This document shows positions 16,650-24,105 of a stretch of DNA of 64,000 nt, in pieces. Under the pieces are notes generated by a model. It did not search any database and had not been told where the DNA came from. It saw nothing but the letters and a program-made list of their open reading frames with translations. This DNA is from Metapseudomonas otitidis. Lineage in GTDB: Bacteria > Pseudomonadota > Gammaproteobacteria > Pseudomonadales > Pseudomonadaceae. Each line of letters starts with the position of its first letter. The stretch's first letter is position 1. The stretch covers positions 1 to 64,000 of the forward strand of contig NZ_FOJP01000015.1 of NCBI RefSeq assembly GCF_900111835.1, given 5' to 3'. The translations under genes and the position numbers were made by a program.

Positions 16650-17407
16650 GAGAACACCGTCCTGCCTACCGCATGCGCAAAGCTCTCATTGCGCTTCTTG
16701 GTCTTGGGCGTGGTCTTGCCCTTGGACTTCTTCTCCGCTGCCTGGCACTGGGAGCGGCCGGAGCGCTTGGTCCCGGCCGCCGGGGTGACCACGCCGTTGA
16801 TGACGCGGGTGTCCACCACCAGGACTTCGCGCAGGGTCAGGTCCAGCTCGATGGCGCCATCGATGGCCTGCACGGCGGAAATCGTGGTGAGCAGCATGTT
16901 CTTGTACAGGTAGAAACCGGTCTGCACCTGCAGCAGCTCACCGGCCTTCTGGGTGTCCAGCAGGCATTGGTAGACCTGTTGCAGGCGCGACTGGCTGGGC
17001 GAGCTGTCGAAGCGCGACAGCGGCTGGTACTCCAGCATCCAGGGCGCCAGGGGCCGGGCCTTGGGCGTATCCACCTGGGGCTTGAGCCAGCTCTTGAGCT
17101 CGCGCTGGGCCCGATTGCGGGCCTGCCGGGTCAGGTTGGCCAGGATCCCCGGCTTCACCTCGTCGACGAAGTCGACACTGCTGCGCAGCCCCGGCGTGAC
17201 CTCGGCGGCCAGGGCCGCCAGGGGGTCGTAATGCTCGACCACGATGCCCTTGATCTTCAATGTGCGGGGCTGCGCATAGGCGTGGTCGGCAATGTTGGCG
17301 CCGCTCTCCACCGGGTTTTCGGTGATCTTGAGTTCAGCGGTGTGGGTTTCGTTGATGACCGCATCGAGCCTCATCGTGCCGATGCGGCGGTTGATCAGCA
17401 TGACCAT
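16646..17407 (-). CDS. Baseplate adaptor protein (Dit/LysM-adaptor position)
   Basis: 253 residues directly downstream of the tape measure. The first part (RLDAVINETHTAELKITENP, then GANIADHAYAQPRTLKIKGI) matches the N-terminal domain of Dit-like/phage_base_V adaptor proteins that attach the baseplate to the end of the tail tube. The C-terminal 50 residues are rich in Lys, Gly and Ser and are probably disordered. Two in-frame starts (17407 and 17401) are possible; I use the first, which has GGTG about 6 bases upstream. Role is inferred from order and motif. Confidence 0.78.
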   Translation of the reverse strand: MVMLINRRIGTMRLDAVINETHTAELKITENPVESGANIADHAYAQPRTLKIKGIVVEHYDPLAALAAEVTPGLRSSVDFVDEVKPGILANLTRQARNRAQRELKSWLKPQVDTPKARPLAPWMLEYQPLSRFDSSPSQSRLQQVYQCLLDTQKAGELLQVQTGFYLYKNMLLTTISAVQAIDGAIELDLTLREVLVVDTRVINGVVTPAAGTKRSGRSQCQAAEKKSKGKTTPKTKKRNESFAHAVGRTVFS

Positions 17408-17416
17408 CGATTCACC

Positions 17417-19444
17417 TCACTGTCTGATGTCACTCTGGTTGTTGTGGGTGGCCAGGCGCTGCTGGTTGGAGGCCACCTGCTCGGCGACCTCCCGTCCGAT
17501 GGCTTGGGGGTTGTCTCCGCTCACGTGGACCGTGACCGACTGGTTGAAGCTGTTGTTGCTCACCGGCGCCACGAGGGCGGCGGCGCCGACGCCGGCGCCC
17601 AGCGCCGCGCGGCTCTGTGCATCCTGCACACCAGCCGTGAACTGGCTGGCGCCTTCCACCAGGCGAGGTGCCGTGGCGGCCTGGTCGTCGGTGCTGTTCC
17701 AGCCGAAGAGGTTGGCCACGCCGGAGAACATCCCCGGCGACTCCTTGGCCGCCTCGGGCGCGCCTTCCTTGTCGCCACCGAAGCCGAACATGCCGGCGAC
17801 CTTCTTGAACCCGGCGCTGAGCACCTCGAACTGCGCTGCCACGCCTTCGAACCAGCCGTTGAAGGCCTGCTTGAGGCCGTCGAAGTCGCCAATGATGAGG
17901 GCGAAGATTCCTTTCAGCAGATTGAAGAGATTGCTGATGCTGGCGCCGATGACGACCATCAGGCCCTCGCCGAAGGCCATCACCGACTCGCTGCCCTCCG
18001 TCCAGAAGGCCATGAACTGCGCCTTCAGCCCATTCAGCACGGCCTCTACCGCAGCGATGCCATTGAGCAACGGCTCCCAGGAGAACAGGCTGCCGATCAC
18101 TTCGAACTGCGTGGCCAGGCCTTCGAATATCCCGCCGAACGCCTCCTCGACGCCGTCGAAATCTCCTCTGAGCAAGGCGAAGAAGCCTTTGAACAGGTTG
18201 ATGACGTTGCTGATGCCCGCGCCGATGAACACCACCAGGCCGTCGGCGAAGACCATCGCCGACTCGCTGATTTCCCCCCAGAGAGCCATGAACCGTGCCT
18301 TCAGCCCATTCAGCACGGCCTCTACCGCGGCGATGCCGTTGAGCAACGGCTCCCAGGAGAACAGGCTGCAGATCACTTCGAACTGCGTGGCCAAGCCTTC
18401 GAATATCCCGCCGAACGCCTCCTTGACGCCGTCGAAATCTCCTCTGAGCAAGGCGAAGAAGCCTTTGAACAGGTTGATGACGTTGCTGATGCCCGCGCCG
18501 ATGAACATCATCAGGCCGTCGGCGAAGGCCATCACCGTCTCGCCGTTCTCCGCCCAGAAGGCGTCGAACTGCGCCTTCATGTCCGCCAGGATGGCGCCGA
18601 CTTCCTTGAAGCCCTTCACCAGCGGCTCCCAGACGCCACCGAAGGCCGACTCGCCGCCGTCCAGGTAGGTCATGAAGTCGTCCACCAGGGCGATCACCAC
18701 CACCAGGGCGGCGATGATCCACATGATGGGGTTGGTGGCGAAGGCCATCAGGCTGGCGCGGCCGACCCAGAGCAGGGCCGTGCCGAGCATCATCAGGGCG
18801 TTGTCCCAACCGACGGTTCCGCTGACCACGAAGTCCAGCGCGCGACCGAAGTTGTAGACCGCATCCAGGCCTTCGGCGACCAGCGTCATGGTCTTCTGCA
18901 GCCCCTCGGTGATCAGCTCCTTGTTGGCGTCCACCACCGCGAGGAAGCGGTCCGCCAGGAATGACAGTTGCGGGGCGAGGCCCAGGCCGACCCGCGTCTT
19001 GACCCCGTCCAGCACCTTGTCCAGTTTCTCCATGGACGTCTGGTAGTCCTTGGCCGACTGGGCCTGCTCGTCGGTGACGACGCCCAGGGCATCCGGCCCG
19101 GCCTTGAGGTCCTTCAGGCTGCCCAGGGAGGACTGCACGAAGTCGAAGAGTTTGGAGGACACCTGGGAAATGGCGCCGCCGATCCTGGAGGTACTGCCCT
19201 CGACCTGCGCCGCCTTGCCCTGAACCTGGTTGAGGGTCTCGATGTAGGTGTAGTGGGCCTTGTTGCTGGAGAGCAGGGTGTTGCGGGTGACCTCGACGTT
19301 CTGCCTGAGGTGGTTCACCACGCTGATCTCCTGCACCAGCGTGTTGCTGATGACGTTCAGCTCCTGCTTCAGGGTGTTGGTGATCTGCTGCAGGCCCAGC
19401 GCGAACTGCGTGCTGAGTTGTTGGATTCCAATTTCAATTGCCAT
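17417..19444 (-). CDS. Tail tape measure protein
   Basis: 675 residues, the longest tail gene, in the expected place between the tail-assembly chaperones and the baseplate. The N-terminal about 120 residues are helical (QQLSTQFALGLQQITNTLKQ); hydrophobic segments lie around residues 220-260. Residues 272-547 are three tandem 92-residue repeats (see the repeat entry). The C-terminus has NNSFNQSVTVHVSGDNPQAI, a segment common near the end of phage tape measures. The length of this protein sets the tail length. Its start overlaps the preceding small gene by 11 bp. Confidence 0.88.
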   Translation of the reverse strand: MAIEIGIQQLSTQFALGLQQITNTLKQELNVISNTLVQEISVVNHLRQNVEVTRNTLLSSNKAHYTYIETLNQVQGKAAQVEGSTSRIGGAISQVSSKLFDFVQSSLGSLKDLKAGPDALGVVTDEQAQSAKDYQTSMEKLDKVLDGVKTRVGLGLAPQLSFLADRFLAVVDANKELITEGLQKTMTLVAEGLDAVYNFGRALDFVVSGTVGWDNALMMLGTALLWVGRASLMAFATNPIMWIIAALVVVIALVDDFMTYLDGGESAFGGVWEPLVKGFKEVGAILADMKAQFDAFWAENGETVMAFADGLMMFIGAGISNVINLFKGFFALLRGDFDGVKEAFGGIFEGLATQFEVICSLFSWEPLLNGIAAVEAVLNGLKARFMALWGEISESAMVFADGLVVFIGAGISNVINLFKGFFALLRGDFDGVEEAFGGIFEGLATQFEVIGSLFSWEPLLNGIAAVEAVLNGLKAQFMAFWTEGSESVMAFGEGLMVVIGASISNLFNLLKGIFALIIGDFDGLKQAFNGWFEGVAAQFEVLSAGFKKVAGMFGFGGDKEGAPEAAKESPGMFSGVANLFGWNSTDDQAATAPRLVEGASQFTAGVQDAQSRAALGAGVGAAALVAPVSNNSFNQSVTVHVSGDNPQAIGREVAEQVASNQQRLATHNNQSDIRQ
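17804..18631 (-). repeat. Three tandem 276-bp repeats inside the tape measure gene
   Basis: Units 18631-18356, 18355-18080 and 18079-17804 each encode 92 residues beginning Trp-Glu-Pro-Leu. Over most of 18021-18230 and 18297-18506 the DNA is almost identical at an exact 276-bp offset; the outer parts of the first and third units have diverged. This indicates recent in-frame duplication. Confidence 0.9.
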
Positions 19445-19598
19445 TGGCCTGCCTCTCGTGGGCCTGACGCTGTGCGTCGTCCCATTCGGCTATCGCGTCA
19501 TGGAAGTCGCACAGGTCGGCCAGTGTGTAGAGCGCGCGCAGCTCGTGCAGGGTGCAGAGCTGGCGCATGACAGGGGTGAACAGGAACCAGTCGGTCAC
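19434..19598 (-). CDS. Short tail-assembly gene (54 aa, GTG start)
   Basis: The GTG at 19598-19596 overlaps the stop of the preceding gene (GTGA) and the frame runs 54 codons to a TGA that overlaps the tape measure start by 11 bp. The product begins with Thr-Asp-Trp-Phe-Leu-Phe and contains HELRALYTLADLCDFHDAIA. Its position between the chaperone-like gene and the tape measure is that of the second tail-assembly chaperone (G-T-like) in many phages; here it is made by stop-start coupling rather than by an evident frameshift site. Tryptophan, phenylalanine and codon usage look like real coding sequence. Confidence 0.72.
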   Translation of the reverse strand: MTDWFLFTPVMRQLCTLHELRALYTLADLCDFHDAIAEWDDAQRQAHERQANGN

Positions 19599-20002
19599 TC
19601 CGCCTTGGCCGGTCCCGGCAGAATCGCCGACAGGGCTGGCGCGGCGGCGGCGAAAAAATCGGCGAACTGGTACTTCACCCCCTCCACCAGCAGCGGCACC
19701 AGGTGCCCGCGGTGTTGGTTGAAGTGCGCCTCGGCGCGGTCGGCGAGGCGGAATACCGCGCCGTCGGCCGGTTGCACGTTGGTCTGCTGGATCACCAGCG
19801 CTTCGATCTCCGCCACCACCGGATCGCCCAGGTTGGCCAGGATGGCGCCGATGGCCAGGCTGTCGCCGCCCTCGCCGCGCTTGATCTCCACGCCCTGCAG
19901 CAGGCGCGCGGCCTTCTTCAGGGCGTTCCAGGCCGGCATGGCGTTGGCCGGGCGCATGACGTAGTCGAAGCCGTCGAGGTTGATGCGATGTTCGGCGTTC
20001 AT
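19595..20002 (-). CDS. Tail assembly chaperone-like protein
   Basis: 135 residues. Motifs NLDGFDYVMRPANAMPAWNA and GAILANLGDPVVAEIEALVI followed by VPLLVEGVKYQFADFF fit phage tail-assembly chaperones that precede the tape measure and keep it soluble until the tube polymerises around it. Lies 2 bp after the tube gene and overlaps the next small gene by 4 bp. Confident on position, moderate on family name. Confidence 0.78.
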   Translation of the reverse strand: MNAEHRINLDGFDYVMRPANAMPAWNALKKAARLLQGVEIKRGEGGDSLAIGAILANLGDPVVAEIEALVIQQTNVQPADGAVFRLADRAEAHFNQHRGHLVPLLVEGVKYQFADFFAAAAPALSAILPGPAKAE

Positions 20003-20004
20003 GG

Positions 20005-20436
20005 TCAGGCGACTCCTTGTTCCAGGTTCACGTTGGCGCGCTCGAAGACGATGGTCCAGGTGGTGTCGTTGGCCTCGCTGCCACGGGTCACCTCGGGACG
20101 CTTGGTGAAGTAGCCGCGGGTGGCGCTGATCAGGTCTTCGTTGAGCAGGTCGCGCATTTCCAGGGTCAGCGGGGTGAAGGCCTTGAGGTTGCCTTCCTGC
20201 AGCAGGCGCAGGCTGTTGAGGAACTTGTTGTCACGCGAGTGCTGCTTGAGCTTCAGGGTGAGGGTCGCGGACCGGTCGTTGTTGGCAACGAACACGCCGG
20301 TGCCGTTGCTGCCGATCTTCATGGAGCCGGATTCGGCGGTGAAAGCCAGCTTGAGGACATCGGCGCCGGCGCCCCAGTCGCTGATCTCGTAGCCGTTGAT
20401 CAGGACGGACAGTTGTTTCTGGTCGTAGATAGCCAT
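20005..20436 (-). CDS. Tail tube protein (DUF3277-like)
   Basis: 143 residues, starting MAIYDQKQLSVLINGYEISD. The pattern ISDWGAGADVLKLAF and TLTLKLKQHSRDNKFLNSL is that of phage structural proteins of the DUF3277 family, which form the inner tube of contractile tails. The start at 20436 has a GGAGA-like ribosome site; a longer frame reaching 20691 would cross a terminator-like hairpin and the sheath gene and is rejected. Confidence 0.87.
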   Translation of the reverse strand: MAIYDQKQLSVLINGYEISDWGAGADVLKLAFTAESGSMKIGSNGTGVFVANNDRSATLTLKLKQHSRDNKFLNSLRLLQEGNLKAFTPLTLEMRDLLNEDLISATRGYFTKRPEVTRGSEANDTTWTIVFERANVNLEQGVA

Positions 20437-20458
20437 GGAAAATCTCCGGAAATAGAAA

Positions 20459-20475
20459 GGCCCCACGCGGGGGCC
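20459..20475 (-). terminator. Terminator-like hairpin between sheath and tube genes
   Basis: On the minus strand GGCCCC, 5-base loop CGCGT, GGGGCC, then TTTCTATTT. It sits in the 62-bp gap between the sheath stop and tube start and shares a GCGTGGGGC core with the hairpins at 10305 and 14432. Confidence 0.6.
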
Positions 20476-20498
20476 GGAAAACGTTGGGTGGGTCGGGA

Positions 20499-21998
20499 TC
20501 AGCGGTCGAAGTTGACCAGCACGTCCACGGAGTGAACGGCGCCGGCCATCTTCAGGGCCACCTGGATCGGCGGCGCCTTGCGCTGCTCGCGGTCGGAGGT
20601 GGACAGGTTGTCGACGCTGTCGGCCCAGACGTAGTAGCCCTCGTCCAGGCGCTCGCCGCTGACCAGGTTGCCGAAGGGGTCGCCGTTCCACACACCGGGG
20701 GCGAAGGCACCGTTGTTCACGCCCTCGCGGCAGACCTTGCGCACGGCGGCCAGCAGGCGCGCCACACCGGCGTCGGTCAGCGGCACCTTGCTCGAAGAGC
20801 GGTAGAGGGTGGCGAAGACCTCCTTCTGCACCGCGTCGACGTACCAGTCGAGGATGTGCACTTCATCGAAGAAGCGGCCACCGATCACGGTGCCCTCGGC
20901 GACCATGGCCGACTCGTCGAAGTAGGTGTAGAAGTTTAGGCCCAGCTTCCGGCACTTGTCCGCTTCGGTGAGGGTCAGGTTGTCGGCGCTGATGCCCGGC
21001 AACTGCTTGAACTTCATGGTCAGGGTGGAGTTGTTGGCGGCGAAGTTCACCGACAGCGCGCGCGCCAGCCAGCTGGCCACGGCGTAGGGGTCGTTCTTGT
21101 CGTAGACCGCGACGGTGCGGTAGCTCTGGCGATCCTTCAGGCGCTTGAACGGGTTGCTCGGCACATTCTCCAGGTGGCTGGGGTTCTGGGTGGTGACGCC
21201 GAAGACCTTCTTGTCCGCAGCCAGTACCCAGGCGGCCGCCTGTTCGATCTCGTCATCGGTCAGGGACGCGGCGACGGTGGCGGCGTACCAGCCGGAGTTG
21301 ACCTCCAGCAGCGCGGTGAAGGCCTCGGGCAGGGTCTGCGCAGCCAGCACCAGGGCATCGCGGCCGGCGACCTTCTGCGCCATGCCGTTCTCCAGGCGCA
21401 GCAGGCCACCCAGGTAGGTGCCGGTGGCGCCCAGGTCCTGGACGAAACCGACGGACTTGGCCTGGCCGGCGACGTCGGCTTCGAGGATGAAGCGGTTGGC
21501 CACGGCGTCATAGCGGCAGCTGACGGCCTGGGCGGTGAGCTTGGCGTCGATCAGCGCGGCGATGGCCGGCAGGTCGCTGGCGGCGCTGAAGTTCAGGCCA
21601 GTGACGTCCTGGCGGACGCCGTCCACGGTCACCGAGAACTGGCCGGCGCTGATGGCCTTGAGCTGGTCCAGGGTGGCCACCAGCGGCGTGCCGTTGAGGG
21701 CGGCCTTCACCGCCGGCACGTTGCGGGTGTTCTTCAGCCAGCGCGCCACCAGCAGTTGCTTGGGTCGCGGGCTCTGGGCGAAGAAGGCGCTGGCGGCCAG
21801 GGCGGTCTGGGAGGTGCTGCCGAAGGCGGCTTCCACCTCGGCCTGGCTGGCGCAGCTGATGTAGAGGGTGGCGGCGTCGGTGAAGACGTTGCCGGCCACG
21901 GGGGTGAACAGGGCGAGCTGGCCGAAGTCACGGCGCGGGCTGGCCACCGGTTGAACGTTGAGTTGTACGTTGACGATCTGCGAAAGCGGAAGGGACAT
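20499..21998 (-). CDS. Contractile tail sheath protein (DUF3383 family)
   Basis: 499 residues. The N-terminus (SLPLSQIVNVQLNVQPVASP, then FGQLALFTPVAGNVFTDAAT) and the block PRPKQLLVARWLKN are diagnostic of DUF3383 proteins, which serve as the sheath in a class of contractile phages. The C-terminal portion (VWNGDPFGNLVSGERLDEGY and DREQRKAPPIQVALKMAGAV) matches the sheath core that contacts the tube. This gene makes the particle contractile (R-type) rather than flexible. It lies 1 bp after the neck-like gene. Confidence 0.9.
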   Translation of the reverse strand: MSLPLSQIVNVQLNVQPVASPRRDFGQLALFTPVAGNVFTDAATLYISCASQAEVEAAFGSTSQTALAASAFFAQSPRPKQLLVARWLKNTRNVPAVKAALNGTPLVATLDQLKAISAGQFSVTVDGVRQDVTGLNFSAASDLPAIAALIDAKLTAQAVSCRYDAVANRFILEADVAGQAKSVGFVQDLGATGTYLGGLLRLENGMAQKVAGRDALVLAAQTLPEAFTALLEVNSGWYAATVAASLTDDEIEQAAAWVLAADKKVFGVTTQNPSHLENVPSNPFKRLKDRQSYRTVAVYDKNDPYAVASWLARALSVNFAANNSTLTMKFKQLPGISADNLTLTEADKCRKLGLNFYTYFDESAMVAEGTVIGGRFFDEVHILDWYVDAVQKEVFATLYRSSSKVPLTDAGVARLLAAVRKVCREGVNNGAFAPGVWNGDPFGNLVSGERLDEGYYVWADSVDNLSTSDREQRKAPPIQVALKMAGAVHSVDVLVNFDR

Positions 21999-21999
21999 A

Positions 22000-22533
22000 T
22001 CAGGTCTCCGTTGGATTCACTGTAAGGGTGGCGGTGAGGCCCGTATCGGTGTGGGCGGTCACCACCGAGGAAGCGATGCGTTTCTGTTCCAGGACCACCT
22101 GGTGGCCGTGGGCGAGGACCAGTTCCAGACGGGCCTGCTCCTTGGCCACGCCCGCCTCGACGGCGGACAGGTTGTCGATGGGTTTCATGCGCGGCATGGC
22201 AACGCCCAGCCGGCGCAAGCTGTCCAGGGCCCGGCTGGACTGCAGGATCGAACGCGCGTCGTGCGCCAGATCCAGCGCCCCGGGGCCATGGGTGATGAGG
22301 TGGAAGGTGGTTTCACAGGCGGTGAAGACGGTTTCCCGCTCGCCATTGCCGTTGAACTCGCGGCGGGACACGCCCACCTCGGCGGACTGCTGCTCGCGCA
22401 GGCTGGCGTACAGGCCCGCCGGCGGCGCAGCGGCCTGGTCGGCGGCCACCAGCGCCCCGGCCGGCAGCTCCAGCAGGCTGCGCAGCGCTTCGCGCATGGC
22501 CGCCACATCCAGCCGCGTGGCAGTGATGCTCAT
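22000..22533 (-). CDS. Neck/tail-terminator-like phage protein
   Basis: 177 residues, first structural gene of the run. Contains REFNGNGERETVFTACETTF, RALDSLRRLGVAMPRMKPID and ARLELVLAHGHQVVLEQKRI, a pattern of the LIC_12616-type neck or tail-terminator proteins that cap tube and sheath. In a headless particle it would close the upper end of the tail. AGGAGA precedes the ATG at 22533. The family name is from memory of motif and gene order. Confidence 0.7.
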   Translation of the reverse strand: MSITATRLDVAAMREALRSLLELPAGALVAADQAAAPPAGLYASLREQQSAEVGVSRREFNGNGERETVFTACETTFHLITHGPGALDLAHDARSILQSSRALDSLRRLGVAMPRMKPIDNLSAVEAGVAKEQARLELVLAHGHQVVLEQKRIASSVVTAHTDTGLTATLTVNPTET

Positions 22534-22623
22534 GGTGTTCTCCTTTATATGCAGGGCACGACCCAGCGCGGGCGACCGGGGCCGCCCGGCCAGGCCGGGG
22601 ATGGAACGGGTGGGCGCCGGGCG

Positions 22624-22899
22624 TCAGCCCAGGCGCAGGATGCGGGCGAGGTTGCCGCGGGCCCTAAAGACCAGGACCAGCAGGATCAGCAACACCCCCA
22701 GCATCCACGGAGACAGCTGCCCCACGGGGTAGCGGCCGACCGCGATGCTCAGGGCCTGGCTGCCGGTGCACAGCGCCATCAGGTAGGCGCAGAGCGAAAC
22801 ACCGGGGCGGAAGCGCGAACCGCGCCGCCGGTAAGTGATCAGCCGCAGGCAGATGGCCGAACAGACGAAGAGGGTCGCGGTGGCCAACGGGTCATCCAT
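22624..22899 (-). CDS. Small membrane protein, second holin-like gene
   Basis: 91 residues with three hydrophobic stretches (about residues 5-20, 33-52 and 62-80: ATLFVCSAICLRLI, SLCAYLMALCTGSQALSIA, LSPWMLGVLLILLVLVF) and an Arg-rich segment between the first two. This matches small phage holins of the LydA-like class. It overlaps the preceding holin-like gene by 8 bp, so the two are coupled; a holin/antiholin pair is one possibility. Confidence 0.75.
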   Translation of the reverse strand: MDDPLATATLFVCSAICLRLITYRRRGSRFRPGVSLCAYLMALCTGSQALSIAVGRYPVGQLSPWMLGVLLILLVLVFRARGNLARILRLG

Positions 22900-23266
22900 T
22901 GCGGCCTCCCGCGCCTCGGCGCAACAAGGTGCGCAGCCAGTTGGGCAACTGCCCGCCGCGCATCCATTCGAGCATCCCGATCCCCCCGGTGACGCAAAGG
23001 GTGGCGGCCACGAAGGCCACCACCCCGCTGGTCTGGGCCAGCCCGCGACTGACCGCCTCGACGGCGGCGTAGTAGCCCCCCACCCAGGACACCAGCAGGT
23101 AGCCGGCGCGGGTCAGGGGCTTGTAGTCACGGGCGAACACCACGAAGAAGATGGCACCGCCGAATCCTCCGATCAGCGCGTTGCCATCGATGCTGGGGAT
23201 CAGGATCGCCAACCCCGCGCCGGTCATCCCCCCTGCCATTGCCGCAGCGACACTGGGCTCGGTCAT
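22892..23266 (-). CDS. Putative holin, first gene of the tail operon
   Basis: 124 residues with three to four hydrophobic segments (GGMTGAGLAILIPSIDG, LIGGFGGAIFFVVFARD, GYLLVSWVGGYYAAVEA, VVAFVAATLCVTGGIGM) and a basic C-terminus ending RRGAGG. This agrees with phage holins that open the inner membrane for the endolysin. It stands at the start of the tail operon, far from the endolysin at 7.7 kb. AAGGAG lies upstream of the ATG at 23266, immediately after a terminator-like hairpin. Confidence 0.78.
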   Translation of the reverse strand: MTEPSVAAAMAGGMTGAGLAILIPSIDGNALIGGFGGAIFFVVFARDYKPLTRAGYLLVSWVGGYYAAVEAVSRGLAQTSGVVAFVAATLCVTGGIGMLEWMRGGQLPNWLRTLLRRGAGGRNG

Positions 23267-23284
23267 GATGGGACTCCTTGAAAA

Positions 23285-23340
23285 GGGCCCGATGATCGAC
23301 CGGGCCCGGAAACGAAAGAGCCCGCTGGTGGGCGGGCTCT
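23285..23340 (-). promoter_or_regulatory. Leader of the tail operon with two terminator-like hairpins
   Basis: First hairpin in transcription order at 23340-23317 (AGAGCCCGC/GCGGGCTCT, followed by TTTCGTTT). Second at 23307-23285 (GGGCCCG/CGGGCCC with a 9-base loop, followed by TTTT), whose T run ends 3 bases before the AAGGAG of the holin-like gene. Two such structures between promoter and first gene suggest attenuation or antitermination. Confidence 0.6.
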
Positions 23341-23367
23341 TGATGGTCTGATTTCGATCTTGGAGCT

Positions 23368-23412
23368 AGGTTACCTTTATCGTCCCAACAGGTCAATATG
23401 GGAAAACCTGTT
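23368..23412 (-). promoter_or_regulatory. Candidate promoter and operator of the tail operon
   Basis: Read on the minus strand: -35 TTGACC (23396-23391), 17-bp spacer, -10 TAACCT (23373-23368), about 100 bp before the holin-like gene. An inverted repeat AACAGGT/ACCTGTT (23387-23393 and 23406-23412, 12-bp spacer) covers the -35 element, which makes it a good place for a repressor or activator to act. Confidence 0.6.
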
Positions 23413-23427
23413 TTTTCAAAAATATTT

Positions 23428-23958
23428 TCAATGCGCCACGACAATCCCCGCACGGCTCATCGGCGCCTCCAGGCGCGCCAGGGCTTCACGCAGTTTCAGG
23501 GCCACGCGCGCGCGCCAATCCTGGTCCCAGCGGTGCAGGGTGCTCTTGGACAGGCCGGTCAGGCGCTCGATCTCGCGGATGCTGTGGGGCGGGCGGCGGA
23601 ACATGCGCATCAGCAGTGCCAGGGCGGCACGCTGCTCGGCCGAATCGGCCTGCGGCTTGAGCCAGTCACGCAGGGCCGCCATGGCCAGCACGAAGTCGCG
23701 CCCGTGGGCGTATTCGGCCTGAACCACGGCCAATTCGAGGGGATGGTCGGCCAGCAGGCGCTGGGCGAAACGGATCGTCATGGTGGCCTGGGCCTGCCAT
23801 TCGTGGGGGCTCAGGCCGCTGGGCAGGCGCTCGACGAACTGGGTGTCGAAACGCTCGCGCAGCACATCGATCGCCATCGCCGTGGACGACTTAGGCCCCA
23901 CCCGGTGTTCAGCCATCCAATACGCTACGGCCAGGGCCTGTTCGGTGCTGTTAAACAT
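23428..23958 (-). CDS. Probable tailocin regulator with C-terminal helix-turn-helix
   Basis: 176 residues. The N-terminal two thirds are helical without a recognised domain (AYWMAEHRVGPKSSTAMAID, HEWQAQATMTIRFAQRLLAD). The last 60 residues hold a likely helix-turn-helix (IREIERLTGLSKSTLHRWDQ) followed by WRARVALKLREALARLE. The gene lies between the repressor and the tail operon promoter, in the same direction as the tail genes, which is where tailocins commonly keep an activator. GGAG lies upstream of the ATG at 23958. Function is inferred; I do not recognise it as PrtN. Confidence 0.6.
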   Translation of the reverse strand: MFNSTEQALAVAYWMAEHRVGPKSSTAMAIDVLRERFDTQFVERLPSGLSPHEWQAQATMTIRFAQRLLADHPLELAVVQAEYAHGRDFVLAMAALRDWLKPQADSAEQRAALALLMRMFRRPPHSIREIERLTGLSKSTLHRWDQDWRARVALKLREALARLEAPMSRAGIVVAH

Positions 23959-23992
23959 GGGCTGTCTCCTTTTCCATGCCCCGTGGCGGGGC

Positions 23993-24031
23993 TAAACAAA
24001 AGCCCCGTCGACCGGTTCACGGCAACGGGGC
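23993..24031 (-). terminator. Terminator-like hairpin in the leader of the regulator gene
   Basis: On the minus strand GCCCCGT (24031-24025) pairs with ACGGGGC (24008-24002), followed by TTTTGTTT. A second small hairpin GCCCC/GGGGC sits at 23978-23992. Both precede the start of the regulator gene, so its transcript may be attenuated as well. Confidence 0.5.
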
Positions 24032-24052
24032 AGCACAGGTTTATATAATAAT

Positions 24053-24066
24053 ACCTATATATAGGT
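24053..24066. promoter_or_regulatory. Perfect palindrome in the repressor-regulator divergent promoter
   Basis: ACCTATATATAGGT reads the same on both strands and lies in a short AT-rich block (24039-24076) 40 bp before the repressor start and 95 bp before the divergent regulator. It is the most obvious operator for the S24-type repressor. Confidence 0.65.
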
Positions 24067-24105
24067 GCTTGCAATGAAATAGGCGCACCGTTAATCTGCT
24101 GCCCC

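Noticed and set aside
16673-18964. Long plus-strand frame with tandem repeats opposite the tape measure gene
   Set aside because: The repeats are the same 276-bp units read on the wrong strand; the minus-strand protein has the tape measure position and composition.
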